Below, piece after piece: positions 33,762-43,634 of a stretch of 64,000 bases of DNA. The stretch spans positions 111,016-175,015 of the forward strand of contig NZ_PYNW01000009.1 of NCBI RefSeq assembly GCF_003026105.1. The letters are read 5' to 3'. Both the position numbers and the translations under genes were made by a program. Within the stretch, counting starts at the first letter, position 1. Each line of letters begins with the position of its first letter. The notes under the pieces were generated by a model, which saw nothing but the letters and a program-made list of their open reading frames with translations, did no database searches and was not told the DNA's origin. This DNA comes from Photobacterium sp. GB-56 (GTDB taxonomy: Bacteria; Pseudomonadota; Gammaproteobacteria; Enterobacterales; Vibrionaceae).

Positions 33762-34382
33762 TTATTCTTCAATCGAGGTTTTACGGCGTTTGAATCGACG
33801 GATAAGCCACCATCCAAGTATACAAGCAAGTACAACGACGACAGACCAACATTGCATCTGATATTTATGATAGAAGGCTAAAATAGGCCCTAATTCGTCA
33901 TGTAAATAAGCAGGAGCCACGCCAAATACCAATAGCCAGATCGTGACCGCTAAGAAGTTACCTAATAAGAAAAGTTGCACTGGCATTTGCGCAATACCAC
34001 AGCCAATGCACATGAACTGTTTAATGCCTTCAACAAAACGACTGATCACAAGCCCTAGCATGCCATAGCGGTCAATAAACTGATGTAACTTGGTCAGCGT
34101 TCGCGGTTTAATCCATTCTTTCTTCGTTAAGATATGACCAAATTGGCGTCCAATAAAGTAGCCAATACTGTTACCAATAAAGCTACTTGCCCAAGCAACG
34201 GATAGCACCATAGGTAACGACATTTTACCTGACGATGCCAATAAACTCGCGACGATCAATAACGACTGACCAGGCGCTGGGATCCCCATACCTTCAACAG
34301 CAATTGCCAATGCTAAAATATAGTACCCGTATTGCTGCAGTAGCGGGGTGAGATCAGTAATAATATGTTGAATCGATTCCAT
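33762..34382 (-). CDS. DedA family membrane protein
   Basis: Polytopic inner-membrane protein of the DedA (SNARE-associated/VTT) family, members of which act as undecaprenyl-phosphate or phospholipid flippases and affect membrane potential. About 206 residues from the ATG at 34382. Motifs: EGMGIPAPGQSLLIVASLLASSG, GNSIGYFIGRQFG, and SRFVEGIKQFMCIGCGIAQMP with the conserved basic residues in the re-entrant loop. C terminus is basic (RRFKRRK). The frame is open 33 codons further upstream to 34481; neither start has a good Shine-Dalgarno site, so the N terminus is uncertain. A terminator after tyrS gives it separate transcription. Confidence 0.85.
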   Translation of the reverse strand: MESIQHIITDLTPLLQQYGYYILALAIAVEGMGIPAPGQSLLIVASLLASSGKMSLPMVLSVAWASSFIGNSIGYFIGRQFGHILTKKEWIKPRTLTKLHQFIDRYGMLGLVISRFVEGIKQFMCIGCGIAQMPVQLFLLGNFLAVTIWLLVFGVAPAYLHDELGPILAFYHKYQMQCWSVVVVLACILGWWLIRRFKRRKTSIEE

Positions 34383-34535
34383 AGCCAGTCGATATAAAAA
34401 TGAAGAGTAATCTTTTATAGTAGCTTGTCTCTCGTCGTCGGCATAATGATCAAAGCTAGAAAGTAAGCTTTCATAAACCATTAAACATTAAGATTTAAAG
34501 CCAAGTTATTATTAATTAAGACTATTTGACAAATA

Positions 34536-34563
34536 TAAAAAAAGGACGCAAATGCATCCTTTC
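34536..34563 (-). terminator. tyrS terminator
   Basis: On the minus strand AAAGGATGC and GCGTCCTTT form a stem (one G-U pair) around ATTT, followed by seven T residues, 32 bases after the tyrS stop. Confidence 0.8.
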
Positions 34564-34594
34564 ATATTTGAATAACGCTGCGAGAGCAATGTGA

Positions 34595-35782
34595 TTATTT
34601 AATCATCACACGAGCAAATTTACGTTTGCCGACTTGGAAAACATAATTGCCAGCAGCCAGTACCAGTTTCGTGTCTTCTACTTTCTCACCATCTTGCTTC
34701 ACAGCGCCTTGACGGATCATACGCATTGCATCAGACGTTGAGTTAACCAGTGCTGCTTCTTTTAATAAATTCGCAATAGGAAGACCGGCTTCGAATTCAA
34801 ACTCAGGCATTTCATCAGGTAGGTTACCTTTTTGGAAACGACTGATGAATTCTTGCAATGCCGCTTCTGCCGCTTCTTCTGAATGGAAACGTGCAATGAT
34901 CTCTTTTGCTAGTAAGAACTTCACATCACGTGGGTTTTTACCGGCATCAACATCGGCTTTAAACTGAGCAATTTCATCCATTGGACGGAATGAAAGCAAT
35001 TCAAAGTAGCTCCACATCAGATCGTCAGAGATAGACATGATCTTACCAAACATATCGCTTGGCGCATCGGCAACACCAATGTAGTTATGCGCAGATTTAG
35101 ACATTTTCTTCACGCCATCTAAACCCACCAGCAATGGCATCGTCAGTACAACCTGTGGTTTTTGACCGTGCGATTTTTGTAACTCACGACCCATTAGCAA
35201 GTTGAACTTCTGATCAGTACCGCCTAGTTCTACATCTGTTTCCATTGCGACTGAATCGTAACCTTGAAGTAATGGATACATAAATTCATGGATCGCGATT
35301 GGACGATTCTCGCCGTAACGCTTTTTAAAATCGTCACGCTCTAGCATACGAGCAACGGTTTGATTAGACGCTAAACGGATCATTCCTTCTGCACCTAACT
35401 CTGATAACCATGTCGAGTTAAACGCAATCGTGGTTTTGGCAGGATCAAGGATCTTAAATACCTGCTCTTTATATGTTTCCGCATTGCGTAATACATCTTC
35501 ACGCGTTAGTGGCGGACGTGTCGTGTTCTTACCGGTAGGATCGCCGACCATACCAGTAAAATCACCAATCAAGAAAGTGACTTCATGGCCTAATTCCTGA
35601 AAAGTACGCAACTTATTAAGAATAACCGTGTGTCCAAGATGGATGTCTGGTGCCGTAGGATCGGCACCTAATTTTATACGTAATGGACGGTTTTCTTTTA
35701 GCTTTGCTATTAGCTCTGCTTCTGGGATAAGTTCTTCAACCCCACGTTTTATCTCAATAAGTGCTTGTTCAATGCTGGCCAT
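34595..35782 (-). CDS. tyrS: Tyrosyl-tRNA synthetase
   Basis: Class I aminoacyl-tRNA synthetase charging tRNA-Tyr. It has 395 residues from the ATG at 35782, which has GGGAG eight bases upstream; the nine-codon upstream extension is rejected. The HIGH-class signature is HLGH at 48-51 and the KMSKS loop is intact ([11 protein letters not shown]). A C-terminal S4 RNA-binding domain follows (about 330-395, ending [12 protein letters not shown]). Length and motifs fit the shorter TyrRS clade rather than the 424-residue E. coli form. It is divergent from the M23 endopeptidase gene, an arrangement I also recall from V. cholerae (VC0631/VC0630). Confidence 0.95.
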   Translation of the reverse strand: MASIEQALIEIKRGVEELIPEAELIAKLKENRPLRIKLGADPTAPDIHLGHTVILNKLRTFQELGHEVTFLIGDFTGMVGDPTGKNTTRPPLTREDVLRNAETYKEQVFKILDPAKTTIAFNSTWLSELGAEGMIRLASNQTVARMLERDDFKKRYGENRPIAIHEFMYPLLQGYDSVAMETDVELGGTDQKFNLLMGRELQKSHGQKPQVVLTMPLLVGLDGVKKMSKSAHNYIGVADAPSDMFGKIMSISDDLMWSYFELLSFRPMDEIAQFKADVDAGKNPRDVKFLLAKEIIARFHSEEAAEAALQEFISRFQKGNLPDEMPEFEFEAGLPIANLLKEAALVNSTSDAMRMIRQGAVKQDGEKVEDTKLVLAAGNYVFQVGKRKFARVMIK

Positions 35783-35908
35783 TCTTGTTCGCTCCCACAA
35801 AATTGGCAAAAATAATAAGCCGACTATCTTACTTGAATAGCAGGCTTTTTTGAAACCAGTTAGACTGAAGGCCGTTTATTTTTTCGGAATATATGTGAAA
35901 AATTTAGT

Positions 35909-37213
35909 ATGAAAGGAACTTCATCACCTCGATTTCCACGGAAGAACCTCTTTTTTATCATATTGATCAGCATAGCTATGCTAGGGCTTGCAATGATACC
36001 GAGTTCCCAGCAAGAAACCGCTTCTCATGTTGAGCGTAAATTTAAAATTGGCAAACCTTACCCTATTGATATTGCAACCGCTTCAGCGACACCTCTTTCA
36101 GGTAAAGATAAAACAGATGAGCTTATATGGAAAAAGCACGTTATTGAAAGTGGTGAAAGTTTAGCTATCGCTTTTGATAACATCGGCTTAGATGGAAAAA
36201 TACTACATTCCCTTATCAATACCGATGCCAATACCAAACAATTGGAAAGACTTCGTCCAGGTAATATCCTTCAATTTGGCTTTAATAAAGAAGGAAAATT
36301 AGTTGAGCTTCGCCAACCTCGTAATCATTTAGAAACCTTGATTGTGCGCCACGATGGCAGCACCTTTAGCAGTGAGATGGATAAAAAGGAAATTGAAACG
36401 CATATCAATTTCTCTCATGCCACCATTAAAACCAGTTTTTGGAGTGCCGCAGATAAAGCAGGATTAACGGCCAATCAGATCATGGAAATTGCCGCGCTAT
36501 TTGGTTGGGATATTGATTTTGCTCTCGATATTAGAGCGGGTGATAAATTTGAAGTGTTATTTGAACAGCACTATTTAGATGGTTATCCAGTCGATCGCGG
36601 TGAGATTTTAGCCGCAACCTTTACCAATATGGGGCAAACTTTTACCGCAGTTCGCAATAACGACGGTAAATATTACGATAAAGACGGGCTAGCCATGCGT
36701 AAAGCGTTCTTGCGCTCTCCTGTCAACTTCCGCTATGTAAGTTCAAATTTTAATCCGCGTCGTCTCCACCCCGTTACAGGAAAAGTAAAGCCGCACCGAG
36801 GCACTGATTATGTTGCTCCTGTTGGCACACCTATTTGGGCGGCAGGTGATGGGGTTGTATTAGAATCAGCGTATAACAAATACAATGGTAACTACGTTTT
36901 TATCAAACATAGCGCTAAATATGTCACCAAATACCTGCATTTAACTAAGCGTATGGTCAAAAAAGGGCAACGAGTAAAACAGGGAGATACTGTCGGTACT
37001 TTAGGCGGTACTGGTCGCGTCACAGGCCCACACCTACACTATGAATTCTTGGTTAATGGTCAGCATAAAAACCCTCGTACGGTAGATTTACCGCAAGCCA
37101 ATTCATTATCAGGCAACGAGCAAGTAACGTTTAAAAAGCAAGCTAAACAACAACTTGATCATATTCAGCAATTGGGCAAACTGGTCGTTAATAATGACAT
37201 ATTATTAAACTAA
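35909..37213 (+). CDS. M23 peptidoglycan DD-endopeptidase (ShyC/MepM-like)
   Basis: Cell-wall hydrolase predicted to cut D,D-crosslinks so that new peptidoglycan can be inserted. It has 434 residues: an N-terminal membrane anchor (about 13-31), a LysM/OapA-like domain (about 75-145), a second regulatory region (about 170-260), then the LytM/M23 catalytic domain. The zinc ligands are all visible: His296 and Asp300 in HRGTD, and His375-x-His377 in GPHLHYEF. It is divergent from tyrS, the position of ShyC in V. cholerae as I remember it. The gene could equally be called mepM-like. The start has GTGAAAAATTTAGT upstream, a weak site. Confidence 0.9.
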   Translation: MKGTSSPRFPRKNLFFIILISIAMLGLAMIPSSQQETASHVERKFKIGKPYPIDIATASATPLSGKDKTDELIWKKHVIESGESLAIAFDNIGLDGKILHSLINTDANTKQLERLRPGNILQFGFNKEGKLVELRQPRNHLETLIVRHDGSTFSSEMDKKEIETHINFSHATIKTSFWSAADKAGLTANQIMEIAALFGWDIDFALDIRAGDKFEVLFEQHYLDGYPVDRGEILAATFTNMGQTFTAVRNNDGKYYDKDGLAMRKAFLRSPVNFRYVSSNFNPRRLHPVTGKVKPHRGTDYVAPVGTPIWAAGDGVVLESAYNKYNGNYVFIKHSAKYVTKYLHLTKRMVKKGQRVKQGDTVGTLGGTGRVTGPHLHYEFLVNGQHKNPRTVDLPQANSLSGNEQVTFKKQAKQQLDHIQQLGKLVVNNDILLN

Positions 37214-37228
37214 GCCATTGTTTATATA

Positions 37229-37264
37229 CAAAAAAGCCGACAATCAATATTTGTCGGCTTTTAT
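37229..37264. terminator. Terminator between endopeptidase gene and erpA
   Basis: AAAAAGCCGACAA and TTGTCGGCTTTT form a long stem around TCAATAT with T-runs on both strands, between convergent genes. Confidence 0.9.
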
Positions 37265-37292
37265 TTAACTCAATGATTATCGAGTTAACATT

Positions 37293-37634
37293 TTAAACAC
37301 TAAATGATGCGCCACAACCACAAGTCGTTGTTGCATTTGGGTTGTTAACAAAGAAACGCGAACCTTCTAGACCTTCAGTGTAGTCAACTGTACCACCCAT
37401 TAGGTACTGGAGACTCATAGGATCAACCACTAGCGTTACACCGCCATTTTCAATGGTCATATCACCATCATTTACTTTTTCATCAAAAGTAAAACCATAT
37501 TGAAAGCCACTACAACCACCACCAGTGATGTAAACACGTAGCTTTAGATTCGGGTTTTCTTCTTCAGCGATCAGTGTTTTTACTTTATTCGCTGCAACAT
37601 CAGAAAAAGTTAGCGGCAAATTAGCATCGCTCAT
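37293..37634 (-). CDS. erpA: Iron-sulfur cluster insertion protein ErpA
   Basis: A-type Fe-S carrier that delivers clusters to apo-proteins, including isoprenoid-pathway enzymes. It has 113 residues from the ATG at 37634 (GAGAGGT seven bases upstream). The three cluster cysteines are Cys41 in [11 protein letters not shown] and Cys105/Cys107 in the [10 protein letters not shown] terminus. It lies 61 bases downstream of clcA on the same strand, reproducing the E. coli hemL-clcA-erpA neighbourhood. Confidence 0.96.
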   Translation of the reverse strand: MSDANLPLTFSDVAANKVKTLIAEEENPNLKLRVYITGGGCSGFQYGFTFDEKVNDGDMTIENGGVTLVVDPMSLQYLMGGTVDYTEGLEGSRFFVNNPNATTTCGCGASFSV

Positions 37635-37695
37635 TACAAAACCTCTCACACACTTCCGTTAATTACGCTGATTATCCAATACCTGACTATGTTGT

Positions 37696-39099
37696 TCAAG
37701 TATTAGGCTCACTTGTTGGAGAATCATGGCGTAAACGCTCTTTTTTAATTGTTCGGTGTAGCAACTGCGAATAAATCGGTTGTCCGCCTAACATCTGAGC
37801 AAGCATAGTCGCACCGAGAGTGGTAACAATCAATGGTAAAATAAGGTGATAGTTGTTGGTCATTTCAATAACCAGCAAAATCCCCGTAATTGGTGCGCGC
37901 ACCGTTGCAGCAAAAAGCGCCCCCATACCAGCGATTGCAAATAGTCCAGGATCAATGCCTAAATCAGGATAAATGCCTTGTGTGATCATGCCATAGAAAG
38001 TGCCAAACAATGTCCCTAACGCCAACATTGGGGCAAAAATACCGCCCGGTGCACCGGAGCCAAAACACAGTAATGTTGTTGCAATACGAGCAAAGAACAA
38101 CAGCATTAACATACCAAGGCCGTAATCACCGTTAGTCGCGTGAGGGATAAGGAAAATACCGCCACCGGTTAATTCTGGGAAATACAATAGAAGTAAACCG
38201 AAGCAGCCACCAATTAAAGCGCCAGTGATAAGGTAACGCTTACGCTCATTACGGTGAATTTTAACAAAGCTATCTAACGCAAAAATAATCATCCGATTAA
38301 ATAGGACACCGAAACCACCAAATAGCATCCCTAACACTAAGAATAACCATAATGATTTCAGTGCAGGAGCATCATATTGCGGCATAGATATAACCGCTTC
38401 TTGGCCACGTAAAAGACGAAATACGATATTTGACATCACCGCGGAGATCATTACGCATTTCACCGAAATTAAACTGTAACGAAACTGCGGACGCATCTCT
38501 TCAAGTACAAACATGATCCCCGCCATCGGGGCATTAAATGCTGCAGCTAAACCACCAGCGGCACCTGCTGCAAGTAAAGAGTGTCGACCTTCTTTATCTT
38601 TTAAACGGAAAATATCAGAGATCATTCGTCCAATATTACCGCCCATTTGTACCGTAGGACCTTCACGACCCAGTACCATACCCGAGCCTAACGCACCTAA
38701 ACCACCGAAAAATTTAACTGGGATCACGCGCCACCAGCGAACAGGACGCATTTCTTCCATCGCACCTTCAATTTCAGGAATACCAGAACCACCAGCTTCA
38801 GGGGCAAAACGACTAACTAGGTAATAACCAACAAAGGCAAGAAAAGCACTGACAATAAACGCTGCGAGCCACAAAGGAAGTACACTGGTTATTTCATCAC
38901 GTAACCACTCTGTACGCTGATCCGTTACCCAGTTGACACCAATTTCAAACAAGGTTCCGACTAAGCCCGCTAAAATGCCGACAAGAGCTGATAAAAATAG
39001 AACAGAGACTGGCGTTTTATCACGAGTAAGCAGTTGCCTTACAAAAACGCGAGGTTGAAGATGAGGAGGCATGTGGATCCCGTGCGTTTTATCAGTCAT
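37696..39099 (-). CDS. clcA: H+/Cl- exchange transporter ClcA
   Basis: CLC-family 2Cl-/1H+ antiporter used in acid resistance. It has 467 residues. Selectivity motifs are GSGIPE (104-109), GREGP with gating Glu146 (E. coli Glu148), and [11 protein letters not shown]. The intracellular proton glutamate Glu201 in VLEEMRPQF (E. coli Glu203) is present, so it is an exchanger rather than a channel. There is no C-terminal CBS domain. Its start is at 39099, divergent from hemL. Gene order hemL, clcA, erpA matches E. coli. Confidence 0.95.
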   Translation of the reverse strand: MTDKTHGIHMPPHLQPRVFVRQLLTRDKTPVSVLFLSALVGILAGLVGTLFEIGVNWVTDQRTEWLRDEITSVLPLWLAAFIVSAFLAFVGYYLVSRFAPEAGGSGIPEIEGAMEEMRPVRWWRVIPVKFFGGLGALGSGMVLGREGPTVQMGGNIGRMISDIFRLKDKEGRHSLLAAGAAGGLAAAFNAPMAGIMFVLEEMRPQFRYSLISVKCVMISAVMSNIVFRLLRGQEAVISMPQYDAPALKSLWLFLVLGMLFGGFGVLFNRMIIFALDSFVKIHRNERKRYLITGALIGGCFGLLLLYFPELTGGGIFLIPHATNGDYGLGMLMLLFFARIATTLLCFGSGAPGGIFAPMLALGTLFGTFYGMITQGIYPDLGIDPGLFAIAGMGALFAATVRAPITGILLVIEMTNNYHLILPLIVTTLGATMLAQMLGGQPIYSQLLHRTIKKERLRHDSPTSEPNT

Positions 39100-39424
39100 T
39101 TTTCGGCCGTATTGTCAAAAGATTGCATATAGGATGCAGGGAGGATAAATGAAACTATTGATTTTAGAAGAGTAATCTAAGATGGGCGTTTATTATACTG
39201 CTAATGTTGAAAAATAGCTTTGCAACTGTGACTTGTACTGCAGTATTGCTGTAATTAATTGTTCAATACACGCAAATAACCACCATAAATCGCCCTCCCT
39301 AAATTGCATCCTTTTAGGTACAATGGACTAATAACAATCTACACACTTCTCTGGCCTACAATCTCAAGGACAGAAAACGATCTGGATTGGATCTACGCCT
39401 GATTATTTTATATAGGACCTCATA
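39100..39424. other. Divergent intergenic region clcA / hemL
   Basis: This 325-base gap contains one curious mini-ORF (39149-39175, eight codons, with GGGAGGA before its ATG; see findings). I see no hairpin or operator that I can support. Confidence 0.4.
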
Positions 39425-40735
39425 ATGAGCAAAACGAGCAAATCGGCTGATTTATTTGCCAAAGCAAAACAAAAAATTCCAGGTGGTGTTAACTCTCCAG
39501 TGAGAGCGTTCGCTGGTGTTGGTGGCACACCACTCTTTATTGAGCGTGCCGATGGCGCTTATATTTTTGATGCTGATGGTAATGCATACATCGATTTCGT
39601 TGGCTCTTGGGGTCCAATGATCTTAGGCCATAACCATGCAGCGATTCGTGATGCGGTGATCGATGCAGCGCAACAAGGTTTAAGTTTTGGTGCGCCAACG
39701 GCAATGGAAATCACCATGGCTGATCTGGTATCAAAACTAGTACCATCGATGGAAATGGTACGCATGGTAAGCTCAGGTACTGAAGCAACCATGAGCGCTA
39801 TTCGTCTGGCACGCGGGTTTACTGGTCGCGATAAGATCTTAAAATTTGAAGGTTGTTACCACGGTCACGCCGATTGTCTACTCGTTAAAGCAGGCTCTGG
39901 CGCATTAACCCTAGGTCAACCAAGCTCACCAGGTGTACCTGCAGATTTTGCAAAACATACCCTAACAGCAACCTATAACGATCTAGATTCTGTCCGTGAA
40001 GCGTTTGCAGCTCACCCAGAAGAGATTGCTTGTATTATCGTTGAGCCTGTTGCGGGTAACATGAACTGCATTCCACCTGTACCTGGCTTCCTTGAAGGGC
40101 TACGCGACATCTGTGATGAATTTGGCGCGCTATTAATTCTAGATGAAGTAATGACAGGCTTCCGCGTGTCAGAAGGTGGTGCTCAAGGCTATTACAACAT
40201 TAAACCAGACCTTACAACACTAGGTAAAATCATCGGCGGCGGTATGCCAGTCGGCGCATTCGGTGGCCGTCGTGAAGTGATGGAATTTGTTGCACCAACA
40301 GGTCCTGTCTACCAAGCGGGTACGCTATCAGGCAACCCTGTTGCAATGGCAGCAGGTCATGCCTGTTTAAGCGTGTTAACTGAAGATGGTAATGAAAAAC
40401 GCCTTGCTCATACCACTAAACGTCTTGCTGATGGCTTTAAAGCATTAGCAGATAAGCATGGTGTTCCACTGGCCATTAATCAAGTAGGTGCGATGTTTGG
40501 CTTCTTCTTTACTGAGCAAGAAACTGTAACGTGCTACGAAGATGTAACCAAGTGCGATGTCGAGCGTTTCAAGCGTTTCTTTAATTTAATGCTAGAAAAA
40601 GGGGTATATCTTGCACCGTCTGCATATGAAGCATGCTTCACCTCACTAGCACACACAGATCAAATCATTGATGCAACACTTGAAGCAGCTGACTTTGCTT
40701 TTGCTACGCTTGCACATGAAAACAGCCCTGAATAA
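39425..40735 (+). CDS. hemL: Glutamate-1-semialdehyde 2,1-aminomutase
   Basis: PLP enzyme forming 5-aminolevulinate, the committed haem and corrin precursor in the C5 pathway. It has 436 residues. The PLP lysine is Lys268 in [18 protein letters not shown], and [11 protein letters not shown] supplies the pyridine-nitrogen aspartate. TATAGGA precedes the ATG. The gene is monocistronic with a terminator after it. It is convergent with the Cys-rich micro-gene on the opposite strand and shares that terminator. Confidence 0.97.
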   Translation: MSKTSKSADLFAKAKQKIPGGVNSPVRAFAGVGGTPLFIERADGAYIFDADGNAYIDFVGSWGPMILGHNHAAIRDAVIDAAQQGLSFGAPTAMEITMADLVSKLVPSMEMVRMVSSGTEATMSAIRLARGFTGRDKILKFEGCYHGHADCLLVKAGSGALTLGQPSSPGVPADFAKHTLTATYNDLDSVREAFAAHPEEIACIIVEPVAGNMNCIPPVPGFLEGLRDICDEFGALLILDEVMTGFRVSEGGAQGYYNIKPDLTTLGKIIGGGMPVGAFGGRREVMEFVAPTGPVYQAGTLSGNPVAMAAGHACLSVLTEDGNEKRLAHTTKRLADGFKALADKHGVPLAINQVGAMFGFFFTEQETVTCYEDVTKCDVERFKRFFNLMLEKGVYLAPSAYEACFTSLAHTDQIIDATLEAADFAFATLAHENSPE

Positions 40736-40759
40736 TTCAGAAAGCTGAAATAAATAAAA

Positions 40760-40793
40760 ATAAAAAAGGTCACAATGAGTGACCTTTTTTTAT
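40760..40793. terminator. Bidirectional terminator, hemL and the Cys-rich micro-gene
   Basis: AAAAAAGGTCAC and GTGACCTTTTTTT form a stem around AATGA. The plus strand ends in seven T residues; the minus strand continues TTTTTTATTTTTATTT, an equally good exit for the small gene at 40859-40966. Confidence 0.9.
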
Positions 40794-40858
40794 GACATTA
40801 TTTTAGTATCTAAAACACAGAAATTGTATTTAACTATAGCCACAGCTCAAGGCTAAGG

Positions 40859-40966
40859 TTATTGCCAAAAATATAACGCAAGCAGTACCATGATGACTAA
40901 AATAATTAGTGCAATCGGTGGTCTGCGCTTTTTTTTGTCATCACAGCCACAATTACAACATCCCAT
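40859..40966 (-). CDS. Cysteine-rich single-pass membrane micro-protein (35 residues), Fur-box linked
   Basis: Short ORF: ATG at 40966, TAA at 40859-40861. The start is MGCCNCGCDDKKKRRPP: four cysteines in six residues (3, 4, 6, 8), then a charged stretch, then one hydrophobic helix (about 18-34) ending FWQ. The positive-inside rule puts the Cys cluster in the cytoplasm. GGAG lies seven bases before the ATG. TATAAC about 40 bases upstream overlaps a Fur box (41018-41036) at the -35 side, and a good terminator follows, so a full transcription unit exists. The CCNCGC cluster might bind Fe, Zn or Cu. I do not recognise a family and the function is unknown. Confidence 0.65.
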   Translation of the reverse strand: MGCCNCGCDDKKKRRPPIALIILVIMVLLALYFWQ

Positions 40967-41017
40967 AAGCCATCTCCGCGATAAAGGGTATAATCGATAA
41001 GTTATAGCGACAATGAT

Positions 41018-41036
41018 TATAATGATAATCTTTATC
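41018..41036. promoter_or_regulatory. Fur box between micro-gene and AI-2E transporter
   Basis: TATAATGATAATCTTTATC matches the 19-bp Fur consensus GATAATGATAATCATTATC at 17 of 19 positions. It overlaps TATAAT (41018-41023), a possible -10 for the plus-strand transporter, and sits upstream of the minus-strand micro-gene, so iron-loaded Fur could repress both. Confidence 0.82.
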
Positions 41037-41082
41037 AATAACAGCAGTAATGAAGACGCTTATTAATTAAAGGAAACATACC

Positions 41083-42168
41083 GTGTCACAGCCATTTAAA
41101 ATCGAGCCACGCCATTGGCTCCTTATTATTGCTTTATTTGTTGCTGCATTTGCCAGTTACAAACTCATTGAACCTTATTTAGGGCCGATTGTTCTCGCCT
41201 TTATTATTTCATTACTCTTTGCACCACTACATAAACGTTTATTAGCGTTAATGCCAACCCGTGCAAATACTGCTGCAATGTTATCTTGCTTTGTGCTTAC
41301 CGTCATTATTGTGATCCCGCTGCTTGTGGTGTTTTCATCCATTGTTCATCAAGGTACAACCGTTTCTAAAGAAAGTTATCAATGGATCACATCCGGCGGT
41401 CCGAAAGAACTATTTGCTCACCCTTACGCTCAAAAAGTACTGTTCTATATAGATAAATACTCACCGTTCCATGATTTTGATCCTCAGGTCATCATTCAGA
41501 AAATTGCAACCACAGCATCTCAAGTCGGCTCTCAAGCAATCAACATTAGTGCACGTATTCTTGGAGACGCCACTAGCATATTAGTAAACTTTATGATGAT
41601 GCTATTTGTCCTATTCTTCCTGCTACGTGATAACGACAAGATGATTGCCGCGATCCGCCATGTGATCCCACTGTCTCGCAGTCAAGAAGATGCAATTATG
41701 GAAGAAGTTGAACAAGTCGCAAAATCTGCCGTACTTGGATCATTCCTAACCGCTGTCGCGCAAGGCTTAGCCGGTGGTTTTGCAATGTGGCTATGCGGAT
41801 TCCCAGGGCTGTTCTGGGGCTCAATGATGGCTTTTGCTTCATTAATCCCTGTCGTAGGTACCGCACTTATCTGGCTACCTGCATCTCTATACTTACTGTT
41901 AGTCGGTCAATGGGAATGGGCATTATTCTTAGCGGGCTGGGGAGTGCTTGTCGTAGGTTCAATCGATAACGTTGTCCGTCCATTGCTGATGCAAGGCAGT
42001 TCAAGCATGAATACCCTACTGATCTTCTTCTCAATCATTGGGGGTATCCAATTATTTGGTTTGATCGGTATGATTTACGGTCCCATCATTTTTGGTGTAA
42101 CACTCGTGTTATTTAAAATGTATGAAGTTGAATTTAAAGACTTCTTAGAACAACAAGATTCTCACTAA
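41083..42168 (+). CDS. AI-2E family transporter (PerM/YdiK-like)
   Basis: Polytopic inner-membrane protein of the AI-2E exporter/PerM family, 361 residues. It has about eight hydrophobic helices, a soluble loop (about 105-160), and family motifs GSFLTAVAQGLAGGFAMWLCG and VVGTALIWLPASLYLL, plus GLIGMIYGPIIFG near the C terminus. The start is GTG at 41083 with AAGGA eight bases upstream. A Fur box lies about 47 bases upstream, so iron may control it. AI-2 export is shown for only some members; others move Na+/H+ or unknown solutes, so the substrate is open. Confidence 0.88.
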   Translation: MSQPFKIEPRHWLLIIALFVAAFASYKLIEPYLGPIVLAFIISLLFAPLHKRLLALMPTRANTAAMLSCFVLTVIIVIPLLVVFSSIVHQGTTVSKESYQWITSGGPKELFAHPYAQKVLFYIDKYSPFHDFDPQVIIQKIATTASQVGSQAINISARILGDATSILVNFMMMLFVLFFLLRDNDKMIAAIRHVIPLSRSQEDAIMEEVEQVAKSAVLGSFLTAVAQGLAGGFAMWLCGFPGLFWGSMMAFASLIPVVGTALIWLPASLYLLLVGQWEWALFLAGWGVLVVGSIDNVVRPLLMQGSSSMNTLLIFFSIIGGIQLFGLIGMIYGPIIFGVTLVLFKMYEVEFKDFLEQQDSH

Positions 42169-42179
42169 CCTATCATTAC

Positions 42180-42211
42180 AATGCCGCTTCGATTCTAGGG
42201 CGGCATTTTTC
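42180..42211 (+). terminator. Terminator after AI-2E transporter
   Basis: AATGCCGC and GCGGCATT form an 8-bp stem, followed by TTTTTC. Confidence 0.82.
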
Positions 42212-42313
42212 TTCTATTCAATCTTCCTCTCTACTGCTGATTTCTTTTCAACGGCACATAATTATGGAACAATTCGCTCCCAAATTTATGATGTCTACAT
42301 TGAGGCCAGTTAC

Positions 42314-43336
42314 ATGTCTTATTGCGCCGCGAGCCAGGTTGTTGCTCGTCAATCTGAGTTTTTTGAAAACCGTAAAGTCCTTATCGCTGGCGAATTAAGT
42401 GATACCTTCGCATCAGAGCTATCTCAAATCGCTCAAACGGTATCGGTATTTACCACAAACTATGGCTTCTACTCAGATATTGAACGTTTTAATAATGTAA
42501 GTAGTTACTTCGGTGCTGAATTAACAGAAACATTAGATATCGATATGATCCTGCTTTACTGGCCTAAAGCAAAAGCAGAAGCTGATTACTTGTTAACCAT
42601 GCTACTGAATAAGTTCGGTACTGGCGTTGAAATTTGTATCGTTGGTGAAAACCGCTCAGGGGTTCGCAGTGCAGAAAAGCTCTTTGCAGAATATGGCCCA
42701 CTGAACAAATATGATTCGGCACGTCGCTGCAGTTTTTACTGGGGACGTTGTGATAACACGCCAAAAGCCTTTAATTTATCAGATTGGTTCCGTAGTTATC
42801 CTATCGATATTGCAGGCGTACAACTTACTGTTCGCTCTTTACCTGGCGTATTTAGCCATGGTGAGTTTGATAAAGGCTCAGAATTACTGCTTAACAATCT
42901 GCCTAAATTACACGGCAAAGTATTAGATTTTGGCTGTGGTGCTGGTGTGATTGGCGCGGTGATGAAAGCTAAATACCCCACTATTGATTTAGAGCTGTGT
43001 GATATCAGTGCGTTAGCCATTGAATCGGCAAAAGAAACATTTAAGGTCAATAACCTTGAAGCGAGTAAGTTCACCGCTACCGATGTCTATAAGACGTTAA
43101 CGGGCCCATACCAGTTCTTGATCAGCAACCCACCGTTCCATGCTGGGTTAAAAACGTTTTATGCCGCAACTGAGCTATTTATCAATGATGCGCCGCAATA
43201 CCTTAGCCATAACGGTCAACTCGTCATTGTCGCCAACAGCTTCTTACAATATCCGCCATTAATTGAAGCAAGCCTTGGTGAGTGCAACATTACGGCAAAA
43301 ACAAATAAATTTAATATTTACGCCGCAACTAAATAA
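42314..43336 (+). CDS. rsmC: 16S rRNA (guanine(1207)-N2)-methyltransferase RsmC
   Basis: SAM-dependent methyltransferase modifying G1207 of 16S rRNA in the 30S subunit. It has 340 residues in the tandem-domain architecture of RsmC: a degenerate N-terminal methyltransferase-like domain (about 1-165) and a catalytic C-terminal domain with the SAM motif VLDFGCGAGVIGAV and the catalytic SNPPFHAG. Its start follows GGCCAGTTAC, a weak site. It lies alone between two terminators, upstream of chiS. Confidence 0.95.
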   Translation: MSYCAASQVVARQSEFFENRKVLIAGELSDTFASELSQIAQTVSVFTTNYGFYSDIERFNNVSSYFGAELTETLDIDMILLYWPKAKAEADYLLTMLLNKFGTGVEICIVGENRSGVRSAEKLFAEYGPLNKYDSARRCSFYWGRCDNTPKAFNLSDWFRSYPIDIAGVQLTVRSLPGVFSHGEFDKGSELLLNNLPKLHGKVLDFGCGAGVIGAVMKAKYPTIDLELCDISALAIESAKETFKVNNLEASKFTATDVYKTLTGPYQFLISNPPFHAGLKTFYAATELFINDAPQYLSHNGQLVIVANSFLQYPPLIEASLGECNITAKTNKFNIYAATK

Positions 43337-43634
43337 CCGTTAATTTATTTTAACGGAACATTTATCTAAAGAGGGACATTGTTGTCCCTTTTTTATAATC
43401 AAAACTCCGTCAAAACCGTTAATTCTGTGTTTTACAACACGCTTCATTATCGCTGTACTTGATCACTTCAAATAAGTCAGTATAAGCAGTATTATATTAA
43501 TATATATGGACTTAGTGATTTCTAACGAACGGAAAAATTGTCAAAAACGTTACTTTTAAAACGTTTTATAATTTAACGTTAGTCACTGTTCCTCAATCCA
43601 AATCGAACGATAATCATTTTATTCAGGCACCGGA
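43337..43634 (+). other. chiS upstream region
   Basis: About 300 bases. It contains the rsmC terminator and, 95 bases before chiS, the 13-mer GTCAAAAACGTTA (43540-43552), whose reverse complement also occurs in the chb operon promoter at 47584-47596. CCGTTAA/TTAACGG just after rsmC is a small extra hairpin. Confidence 0.55.
43371..43395 (+). terminator. rsmC terminator
   Basis: GGGACA (43373-43378) and TGTCCC (43383-43388) around TTGT, followed by six T residues. Confidence 0.85.
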
